Positions 29,289-39,800 of a stretch of DNA of 64,000 nucleotides are shown here, piece by piece (position 1 is the first letter of the stretch; each line of letters starts with the position of its first letter). The position numbers and the translations under genes are program-made. The DNA is from Pseudopithomyces maydicus (Eukaryota; Ascomycota; Dothideomycetes; Pleosporales; Didymosphaeriaceae). Location of the stretch: the NCBI GenBank assembly GCA_026873275.1, contig JANTUC010000005.1:2480001-2544000 (forward strand), in the 5' to 3' direction. Below the pieces are notes generated by a model, which saw only the letters and a program-made list of their open reading frames with translations, did not search any database and was not told where the DNA came from.

Positions 29289-32200
29289 ATGGTTCCTGCA
29301 CCCGTTAAGCCTAGCTCGTCGGACGATACCGACTGGGCCCAGCTCAAGGAACACATTACGTTCCTCAACGAGGAAAGGACGGCGCAAAAGAAGCTTACGA
29401 TGAGCTCTACGCGCAAGTCAAGGCATTGTTGGAAGAAAAGGAAAACGGGGCCAGCGCCATACTGAAGAAGCAAATCGAAAAAATGGAGTCCCGTATGACC
29501 AGCCGACCATTGAAGCTGGCCGAACCAGAGAAGTTCGATGGAACAAGGAGCAAGCTAAGGGGGTTCTTAGCCAGCATGGCCTTGCATACGGACCTCAACA
29601 GGAGTTACCTGGAAGACGACGAACAGAAGGTAGCATACGTTGCTACACACTTCACCGGCAAAGCAATGGATTGGTTCGACAGTTACCTAACGGATTATCG
29701 GGTCAACAAGACCGATAATCGGAAGACCGAAACCAACCTGATCTTCAACGACTACAACTACTTCGTACAGAAACTCAGACGAACCTTCGGCGATATAGAT
29801 GCAGAACGCATGGCCGAAAGAAAGCTCTTGAAACTCCAACAAACCAAATCGGTGGCCGCTTATGTATCAACGTTCGAGCAAGTGGCCAACAAGGTTCAGG
29901 ATTGGGGAGAGCGCGGATTGATGACCAGATTCTATGAGGGACTCAAGTCAGACATCCGATACGAAATGATCAGGATGGAAAAGCCCACGACACTGTCGGC
30001 CCTGATTGAACAAGCGGTCCAGATCGATGATGAACTATTCCTTTGGAAGCAGGATAACAAAGGAGGAAACGGGCACGGCGCGAATGACCGTACCAAGAAG
30101 AATCACGATCATGGAGATCCCATGGTGCTAGATGCCAACAAAGAAGGCAAGAAATCATGGAAGAAGGACGCTAAGAAAGACAAGCAGCGCAGAGAAGGCG
30201 CCTGTTTCGGCTGCGGCGAGAAAGGCCACATAGCCAGGAACTGCCCAAGTAGAAGCCAGGGTTCTGCCAATAAAGGTCCAAGAAAGGATACCAAGGACGG
30301 ATCTGACGGACAAAAGGAGAAGCTGGCCGGCAGTAAAGAGCATCAAGCCTCGCATTGGGCTGAATGCTCGAACGACATGTGCACTAGCCACATGAAAAGT
30401 AAGAAGGACACGGGATACTGGCCTAGGGAAAAGCTGGCCGCCACAAGGGAAAGGACACTCCAATGGTTGGCGGAAGAACAGAATGCACAAATCCCGGAAG
30501 CCCCCGAGGTACCAGTAAGCGACTCGGAGGAAGAAGAACTGGATGACTCAGAGAACGAATCCGACGAATCTATGGAAACACCCTCTCAATCTACGTTCAG
30601 GAACGAGGGACCTTTTTCCTCGTCACCAGCGCAGGAAAAACCGTTGTCGCCCACGAAGAACGTAAGGTTTGGGAGGACCGAGTTTCTCCAACCCAAGGGA
30701 CCAGCCCAAGAAACCGCCCAACCGGCACACCTCCGGGAAACTAAGGAGGAAGTAGGGAAATGGAGATTTTACGAAAAGGGATCACCGCCGAAATCCATCC
30801 ACGAGATATATGAGGATTGGAAGGTGAAGTACCCACGAAACACAAAGTTCACCCATTTCACGAGATGGGTAGAACAAAACATGGTCTTAGCTGACGAAAT
30901 GCCTGACCCTGCGGAATGGAAGTGGGTAGCACACGAGGTCAAATGGGTGGACGAAGCGCACACACCCAGGATTCCAGTGAAATATTGGATACCAATCTCC
31001 AACAAACAGGAAACCAAAGGAACCCAGAAGGTCCAGGGTGATGACCCTCGCACGTCCCCAACTCATCCCGCACACCACGAGCTAGCATGGGTATCATGCA
31101 TCGCGCCAGAATGTTCGATGCACCAAGGACCTAAGAAGAAACACCAGGCATACCCGGTACGAGTAGCTGAGGACCCGCATACGGACATAATCCTTCGGGA
31201 AGACGTCCACGGTTGGCATCCATCCAAGAAGCACGGTGGATATCTCATCATGGAACCAGGCCCACTACTACCAATGGAATGCGTCATGGGACGACAATGG
31301 TACGAGTGTCCAGAAAACAAGTGTCCAAAGCATGTGAACAAGAAAATCCAGACGAAACACTGGCCCAAAGGGAAGGAAGCCCTTAAAGGGATGTGGGGAC
31401 CGCACGTGATGATCCAAGCGAAGTATCATGGACAACCTATTAGGGCAATGATCGATAGCGGAGCAACCAGGAACTTCATCTCAAAGAAGTTCATGGAGCA
31501 GCAAAAGCTTCCGTACACGAACAAAGCGGAGAAACGGACCCTATACAATATAGAGGGACTCCCGTTCACGGAACAGATACACCTCGAAACGAAACCAGGA
31601 ACCTTTACCACGGATGGGTTGGTTATTAACAACCTGGTAATGGACTTGGCAGCGATCGACGACCAGCAGGAAGTAATCCTGGGGATGCCATGGTTAAACC
31701 AGGTCAATCCGATCATCCGGTGGGACACTAAGACAGTCGAGTACCCAAGGAGGTTGGCCGCGTCCACTGAGGACGAGCAACGGGTCCCCAAGGACTATCG
31801 CGAATATGAAGAAATATTCCACGAACCAGAAGGATATCTGCCCGAACACGCAGAATGGGATTGCGAAATCAACCTCGAACCAGGAAAACAACCAACCTGG
31901 AGTGGAGTCTACAAGACAACGGAAGCAGAGGGGGATATTATCAAGAAATACATCAAGACAAACTTGGAAAGGAAATATATCCGGCCTTCTTATTCATCAG
32001 CGGCACACGGAGTAACCTTTGCCGACAAGAAGGACGACCCGGAACCCCGTTTCTGTGTAGATTTCCGGAAAACGAACGACATAACCATCAAGGATCGATA
32101 CCCTCTGCCTAGGATCGATGAATTACAAGATGAACTGAAGTCAGCCAAGATCTTCACTAAACTAGATGTGAAGAATGCGTATCATCAGATCAGGATGAAA

Positions 32201-35200
32201 GAAGGCGAGGAATGGAAAACAGCATTCAGGACCAAATTCGGACTCTTCGAATACCTGGTTATGCCTTTTGGATTATCCAATGCGCCAGCGGTTTTCCAAC
32301 GACGAATTAACACTGTGCTGAGAGAATGCCTGGGAGAGTACGCCATGGCATACCTAGACGACATCATCATCTACTCCAACAAGGAGGAGGATCACCCGAA
32401 GCATGTGCGAGAAGTGCTCCGAAGAATCAAAGAGGCAAAGCTCTATCTCAAACTAAAGAAGTGCGAGTTCCATGTAAAGAAAACAACCTACCTAGGGTTC
32501 GTGATCGAACCAGGGAAACTCAACATCGAACCCACCAAGGTACAAAAGATTCAGGATTGGGGCCAGCCAGAGAAACTATCGGACGTTCAATCCTTCATGG
32601 GGTTCTGTAACTACTGCCGGAAGTTCATACCCCGATGGTCAGAAATAACCCGACCACTCACGAATCTCACCAAGAAAGATGTCCCCTTTGAATGGACAAA
32701 GGAATGCCAGGAAGCGATGCAAAAGCTCAAGGAGGAATTCTCGAAATTCCCCATACTATGGACTTTTGACCCGACAAGGCCCGCATTTCTGGAAACCGAT
32801 GCATCGGACTACGCGGTAGGCGCGTGCCTCATACAACGAGATCCGAAGGACGACGCGAGACATCCCGTGGGATACTATTCCCGGAAAATGACATCCGCGG
32901 AACTCAACTATCCTATCCACGACAAGGAACTACTAGCAATAGTAGATGCCTTCGAGGTTTGGCGAACCTACCTGCAAGGCGCAAGGTTCCAAACACCAGT
33001 GTTTTCGGATCACAAGAACCTCACAGGGTTCATGAAGAACCAGACCTTGAGCCCAAGGCAAACAAGATGGGCTCAATGGTTGTCAACATTTGATTTCAAG
33101 ATCATCCATGTCCGAGGAACGGAGAACCTACGAGCCGATGCGTTAAGCCGGAGACCAGACCTACAAGGGAAGGCCGCAGTCTCCGGAGCGCTGCTACGAT
33201 TCGACACGGACGGCACAATAATCTACAATGCACCAAAACTTGCAGCAACCCTGGAATTGGGACCCAACGAATGGATGGAATGGATTCGGAAGGAAACGGC
33301 GGCAAGTGACGAAGGCGTTGATCACCTGCCCGACGGATCCACCTATAAGGATGAAACGTACAAGGTTTTTGGACGAACCTTTGTCCCGGCAAAAATCCAA
33401 CGAGAATTTGTGCGGAGGTTTCATGAATCGCCGGCCCACGGCCACCAGGGCATTGAACGAACCTTGGAAAGACTCATGCGGGAATACTACTTCCCACGAG
33501 CAAGACAGGTAGTCACCGAGGTTCTGCGAGACTGTGCCGATTGTCACAGGAACAAACCAGAACACCATGCGCCTTATGGACAGCTACAGCCGGTAGAAGT
33601 CCCGGAACGGCCATGGGGTACAGTCACCATGGATTTCATCACACAACTGCCGAAATCCCGAGACCCGGAAAATAAAATCGAGTACGACGGAATAATGGTC
33701 ATCATTGACAAGACCACCAAGTATGGTTACTTCGTACCACACAAAGAAACCAACAAAGCGGAGCACGTGGCATTCCGGTTCTTATCCACAGTAGTAGCCC
33801 AACATGGGATACCAGATAAGATCATTACCGACAGAGACGTTAGGTTCACCTCGAAGCTATGGCAAACCACAATAAGCCTGATAGGTATCAAACACAGCAT
33901 GTCCACGGCATACCATCCACAGACGGATGGACAAACCGAACGAATGAACCAAACAGTGGAACAATATCTCCGGTGTTACCTGAATTACCGACAGAACAAC
34001 TGGGTAGGCCTGTTGCCGATGGCCCAGTTGGCGTACAACAGCTCGCAACATAGTGCGACGGGAGTAACACCATTCTTCGCGAACTATGGGTTTAACCCGA
34101 CGGCTTACCAAGCCCCCAAGGCAATGAAGTCCTGGAGTTCGGATGGCGAAGCATGGGCAAAAGAAATCAGGGAAAACCACGATCAGTTACGACAAGACGC
34201 AGTTTTCCTGCATACCAGAATGGGGAAATACTATGATCGGAAGCACAAGGCTCCGCCAGCGCTAGAGAAGGGGGAGAAAGTCTGGCTACTACGAAAAAAC
34301 ATCGCCAGTAAAAGACCCTCGAACAAATTGGATCACTTAAAGATCGGACCATACGAAATCGTGGAACAAATCACTCCGGTCACCTTCAAATTACGGCTAC
34401 CAAGCAACATGAAGATTCACCCGGTGTTTCACGTAGCATTGTTGGAAAAAGCACCCCAAGACGTACAACCAGCGGTTTACGAAGCAGAAACCTATGGCGA
34501 CCAACAGGAAGAATGGGAAGTAGCGAAGATCACGGGTCATAGATTCGTAAACGGGAAAGACTACTACAAGGTGGTATGGAAAGGTGAAGATAAGAAAGGA
34601 AACCCGTGGGATGACACATGGGAGCCAGAAGAAAACCTCAACTGCTCTGAGTTGTTGGAGGAGTTCCGGCTAAACCAATCGCACGAAGGAAGCTCGGCGA
34701 CATCGGGCCCAAAATCGGATCACCTGGCGGGAACCCGTGAAGATCGTCGATACCAACAGAGGTGTGAACGTCGCCTGGGACGGCTCCTGACGGTTCCTCT
34801 TCCGGACCATCCCATTGACCCGCAGCCCGTAATTCCGCTTCCTCTTGGTCCAGCTCCGCCTCCAAGGCAGCAGATTGATTATCCTCCCGCTTATCAAGAA
34901 ATTCCTTCTGTTTCTTCAACCGGGAGATACGAAGCCGCGCAGCAGCTAATTCATCAAGAATACGCTCCTGTTCCTTCTCAGCTGCGGCAAGTTCAGCTTG
35001 AATTTTGGCTTGAGAACGATCAACGGATCGCACTGCAAATAGTAAGCCCAAGGACCAGAAACATCAACGGGGTCATACTGTCCGAAACCGAGACTCCGCT
35101 CACGTTACAAGAACCACGGACGTTGGAACGAAGGCAAGGCTCGCAAACCAATCTTCTCGGGGTATCGCGGGGAGAAACGACGCAAGGAAGATTGAGCCTG

Positions 35201-35470
35201 GTGCAACGAGAACACGGCATCGCGTCGAAACCACGACGGGAAATCTTATCAGCAAGCGCGTACCGCTCGAGAGTCTTGCGAGAAGGCATGAAGGGCCACG
35301 ACCATCCTGAACATGATGGGGCCCACCCCGCTAATATAGTGGGACCCTGTATTCCGGATAATCTTCGGGCCGAAGACTTGGAAGGGGAGATGGTGTTACG
35401 GCTGCTACGCCGCAACCGAAGTACGGGAATTACGACAAGGGTGATGAGGACCAGTGGGAGGGAAGCGTGA
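29289..35470 (+). CDS. gag-pol: Gag-Pol polyprotein of element B, frameshifted near the start
   Basis: The first ATG (29289, MVPAPVKPSSSDDTDWAQ) opens a frame that ends early. The coiled Gag N-terminus continues one base back (EAYDELYAQVKALLEEKE) after a shift within about 29370-29393, so one base appears lost; the long frame then runs to 35470. Order: Gag, CCHC knuckle (CFGCGEKGHIARNC), three WCCH motifs (WAECSNDMCTSH, WVSCIAPECSMH, WYECPENKCPKH), protease (AMIDSGATRNFIS), reverse transcriptase (AYLDDIIIYS), RNase H (LETDASD), integrase (HHCC; MDFITQLPK; TDRDVRFTS) and chromodomain (YYKVVWKGE, DDTWEPEENL, to about 34,660). Gag and Pol share one frame, as in Tf1. The last 800 nt of the frame overlie the antisense gene and 3' LTR and match no domain. 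Confidence 0.9.
30352..31375 (+). other. Triple WCCH motif array between Gag knuckle and protease of B
   Basis: Copies at about 30352-30432, 31083-31165 and 31291-31375, each W-x2-C-x4-C-x2-H-x3-K followed by an aromatic-Pro (YWP, AYP, HWP). The third copy ends close to the start of the protease. Confidence 0.75.
34638..35289 (-). CDS. Antisense spliced zinc-cluster/coiled-coil gene of element B
   Basis: On the strand opposite gag-pol. Exon 1 is 35289-35079, the intron 35078-35033 (46 nt: GTATGA, CTTAC branch, TTTGCAG), exon 2 35032-34638, giving 201 residues. Residues 26-61 hold six cysteines, CX2CX6CX12CX2CX8C, within the Zn2Cys6 spacing limits. Exon 2 encodes a long charged coiled coil (IQAELAAAEKEQERILDELA; RISRLKKQKEFLDKREDN) and an acidic, Pro/Gly-rich tail. 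The ATG is 104 nt from the LTR, as in element A (109 nt). Architecture, size and position match the A gene although the sequences are far diverged. The gene overlaps the end of the sense polyprotein frame. A spliced antisense gene cannot have been carried through the sense RNA as an intronless copy, so the intron must survive because it is not spliceable in the sense transcript. Confidence 0.78.
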
Positions 35471-35889
35471 GCAGCGATCACGCTTACTATGATGACCTAC
35501 TGGATTACGATCACGGGTCGGACGCTGAGCACAACATGGACACGTGAGGAAGGTCACGTGACTGGGCTCTGTGGGCTCTGCGACACAGAGCCTACAGAGC
35601 CTGGCTCCGTAGGCTCCGTGCAACAGAGCCACGGAGCCAGTTCGCACCCACAAGTATATAGCAGCGGCCGCCCGCTTTAGATAGTCCTCATCGTCAATCC
35701 TCGATTCAGTTCTACTGTCCCTTGCTTCTGCAGTGAAGATTACTATTGAGCATTCGGCAACGATAACCTCATTGTATTGATTGACGTTCAACCCACGTGA
35801 CTTATACCTACCCGTCCGCTCCTCTTAACTCACCATACCCCAACGCGCACACCCTCGGTCCACGGGACTACAGAGTGTGCCCCGTGACA
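35394..35889 (+). repeat. Element B 3' LTR
   Basis: 496 bp, preceded by the purine tract GGAAGGGGAGATGG. No difference from the 5' LTR was noticed. Confidence 0.95.
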
Positions 35890-36382
35890 ATAGAGTAGGC
35901 GGATAAGCAGGTAGAATTAAAAATAGTTATTAAATTATCTTATTAATATAAAATAGTTATTTATAATAGGCAGTTACTAGGTAGGCAGATTAACTTAATA
36001 AAATATAATTTAAAGAGCTACTAAAGGTTTAGCTATATAGAAAGGGTTTCTTCTTAATAGTATTTTAGTAACTTAGCTACCTAAACTCTTATCTAATTAA
36101 ATATAATTAACTCTCTAGGCTGCGCCGTAATATATATTTATATTTAATAAACTGTGCAGCGCTTAAATTAATTACTAATAAGTTATAGGGCTAGAGGGTA
36201 TAACCGGCTATAATAATATAATATTTTATTTTAAAATTAGAGGCTAAGCTAATACTACTCGCGCAATAATAATATTTTATTAGAAATTAATAAAGTCCTT
36301 ACTAGCTAGGATAGATAAGAGACTAATAGTATTTATAATATTTAAATTAACTATTAATAAGTTACCTAGATACTATCGCAGG

Positions 36383-36875
36383 TGTTATAGGGTATACTCT
36401 ATAGTCCTATAGATTAAGAGTGTGCGCGTTAGGATATGGTAAGTTAAGAGGAGTGAATGGGTAGGTATAGATTATATAGATTAAATATTAATTAATATAA
36501 TAAGGTTATTATTACTAAATACTTAATAGTAATCTTTACTATAGAAGTAAGGAACAATAGAATTAAATTAAGAATTAATAATAAGGACTATTTAAGATAA
36601 ATAATTATTATTATATACCTATAAGTATAAATTAGCTCTATAGGCTCTATAGACTTTATAGACTTTATAAGTTATAAAGCCTATAGAGCTACAGAGTTAT
36701 AGAGCTATTATATAATTTTTATTATATATCTATATTATACTCCGTATCTAACCCATAGCTATAACTAAATAGGTTATTATAATAAGCCTACTTACTACTT
36801 ATACTTAACTTCTATTAATTCTTATTATCTTAGTTATAATAATTATTATCCTATTACAGCGTAATAATTATAATA
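36383..36875 (-). repeat. Degraded B LTR (left end of the minus-strand copy)
   Basis: About 493 bp. Starts TGTTATAGGGTATACTCTAT against TGTCACGGGGCACACTCTGT in the reversed intact LTR, so all differences in this stretch are transitions. Confidence 0.75.
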
Positions 36876-39800
36876 CTATTCCCCCTTTTAAGTCTTCGGC
36901 CCAAAGATTATCTAAAATATAAAATTCTACTATATTAGTAGGGCGGGCCTTATTATATTTAAAATAATTATAGCCCTTTATACCTTTTTATAAAACCCTT
37001 AAATAACACGCTTTAATTAATAAAATTATTTATTACAGGTTTAACGCGATATTATATTCTTATTATATTAAATATAATTTTTTTTATATTATTTCTCCTT
37101 GCGATACTCCTAAAAGACTAGTTTATAAGTCTTATTTACGTACTAATATTTATAGTACTTATAATATAAATAGGATCTTTATATCTAATAATATAATTTC
37201 TTTTATATTTTTTATCCTTAGGCTTACCACTTCTAGTGCGATTTATTAATTATTTATAAGCTAGAGTTAAAGCTAAACTTATTATAGCTAAAGGGTTCTA
37301 AGATTAAGCTAAGAAAGAATAAAAGGAAGCCCTATAGACTTAAAAAGAGGTAATAAAAATTACCCTTACATATTCCTATAAGACTACTAATAAAGTAGCT
37401 GCTGCATAAATCTAATTAACTTATTTAAAAAATAGAAAGAGTTTTTTAATAAATAAAAGGATAATTAATCTACTATCTTAAAGGTAGAACTAGATTATAA
37501 GGAAGCAGAACTAAAGACTATAGGCTAATAGAATAGTCCTAAAAAGAATCTTTTAGTAAGCGCTTTAAGTAATACTTATACCTTTATTAGTATTAATAGT
37601 TCTCCTAAGTTCTAGTTAGGCGTTCTTAACCTAGGTCTAATATTACTAAATTTCCTTTATAAGATTAGTTTAGCTAAAACTCCTTTAATAACTTAAAGTA
37701 GTTAAGGTTCTCTTTTAGTTTTTATATATTATTCTATAAGTTTCCTTTTTTATCTTTACCTTTTTATACTATCTTATAATAGTCTTTTTTATTTATAAAT
37801 TTATAATTTATAATTTTTACTACCTCTTATTCTTTCTATTAGTCGCTATAAGTTTCTATTTTATAAATTACTAGTTATATATCTTAAGGTGCTTTCTCTA
37901 ATAACGCTATATAAAATACTAAGTATATTTTTATATTACTTAGTAACTATAATTTAAAGGTTACTAGAGTAATCTATTCTATAATTTTATATAATTTAAT
38001 TTTTAAATAATTTAGTTTATTTAAGGGTCTTTTACTAGCAATATTTTTTTATAATAGCTAGATTTTTTCCCCTTTTTCTAGCGCTAATAGAGCCTTATAC
38101 TTTTAATTATAATATTTCCTTATTCTATTATATAGGAAAACTATATTCTATTATAACTAATTATAGTTTTCTTTAATCTCTTTTACCTATACTTTACTAT
38201 TTAAATTCTAAAACTTTATTATTTTAGGGGCTTAGTAAGCTGTTAGGTTAAACTTATAATTTATAAAAAATAGTATTACTCTTATTATACTATATTGCGA
38301 GCTATTATACACTAACTAGACTATTAATAATAGGTCTACCTAATTATTCTATTAATAACTTAGGTAATACTAGAGATATTATTCTACTATTTAATTTATT
38401 TATTTAATTTATCTATCTATCTATAAATGGTATGCCGTAGATATACTATATTTAATACTTATTAGGTTTATTATAGTTTACTATAACTTTAAGGTAAACC
38501 TAATATCTCTATTAATAATAATCTTATCTAGTATCCCATATTAGGCTACCACTATAGATAAGAATTAGAACACTATATATTCCGCCTTATTAATTTCTTT
38601 ATATAATATAAAGTATCTATACTTAGTAGTCTTATTAATAATAACTATTATTCTATTATACTTAATTTTATTTTTTAAGTCTCGGAATTTTAGCAGCTAT
38701 ATAATAAAATCTATAGTAACTATGCCCTATAGCTATTCTAAAACCTTTATTAATTATAATTATCTATATAGCGTATAGTGTTCTAGCTTATTTCTATAAC
38801 AATTAATATAGTTTTATAAGACTTTAGTAACTATCTATCTTACTTATAAAAAATAGTATTCCTATATAAGTCTTTCTAAAGTCTATTTAATATCTTAATA
38901 GCTGTGCGCTGGCGATTTATAGAATTTCTATATAAATTCTTATTAGATTTTTACTAGAATAAAGGTTTATCTAAAAACCTTATATATCTTATCTTTATAG
39001 GTAAATCTATTAGGCAGGTAATTAACGCCTTTATTACTTGCCATTATTTCCTTCCAAATCTATTTTATTTATTTATTAGGCCCTAATTCTAGGGTAACTA
39101 TAAATTTTAGTATATTATAAATTATTATACTATCTATATTAAATTATAGTAATACTTTAGAGACTATAGCCTTCCTTTATAGGTCTAGTCTCTAGCTTAA
39201 TATATTAGCTTATAGATTCTTTATTCCTTAAATATAGATAATCTTAAAATTAAATATTAATAATTACTAAGCCTATCTTATTTACTTTAAATTTAAGGTT
39301 TAATTCCTTATAAATCCTATAAGATTCTTATAATCTAAAAATACTAGTATTTAGAATCTTACGCCTTACAGGTAAGTTTATTAAATCTTAAAAGCGTCTA
39401 TTATTACTAATAGCTCTTTATTATAAATAGAATAATTAAGTTCTATAAATATTATCTTTTAGAAATAGTATTCTATTAAATATCTTATATTGTCCTTTAA
39501 ATCTTACTATATAAGGTATACGCCTACTACGTAGTCTAATATATTAATTTTTAGAAATATAGGCCTTATTAGGTTAAAAGTCTATAGTATAGGGAATTTT
39601 AAGAATTTCTCCTTAAGCTTTTATATTACTTCTCAGTATTCCTTTATTTATTTAAAAGGGATATTTTTTTAGTAAAATTTATAAGTGGCTAAGTTATTTT
39701 TAATTAATAGGGTATAAACTTCTAGCAGTAGTTATAAAATCCTATAAAGGATTAAATATTTAATAGTTTCTCTAGCTAGCTTTAATCCTAAATCTTTTAT

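Larger units (their letters stand above)
28736..35889 (+). mobile_element. Element B: recent Ty3/gypsy chromovirus with spliced antisense gene
   Basis: 7154 bp with 496-bp LTRs (TGTTACGG...CCGTGACA) and target duplication ATAGA at 28731-28735 and 35890-35894. Order on the plus strand: 5' LTR, 8-nt primer site, gag-pol as one long frame, antisense gene (minus strand), purine tract 35380-35393, 3' LTR. No difference between the LTRs was noticed. A one-base break near the start of gag probably disables this copy. Degraded relatives lie at 36383-43601 and 15227-15710. Confidence 0.95.
16305..36132 (-). mobile_element. Element E: RIP-degraded Ty3/gypsy carrying A and B in its LTRs
   Basis: Two degraded LTR copies in direct orientation bracket a TA-rich interior. 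The left LTR is 16305-16532 plus 23258-23388, split by element A. The right LTR is 28623-28735 plus 35890-36132, split by element B. They share blocks such as TAGGCGGATAAG and ATATAGAAAGRGTTTCTTCTTA. On the minus strand a purine tract (AAAGGGGGAGTAC) abuts the left LTR, so the element runs right to left. At about 26,180-26,230 the antisense of a reverse transcriptase block is still recognisable next to that of element A. No frame is open. It is the oldest layer and served as target for two later insertions. Confidence 0.65.
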
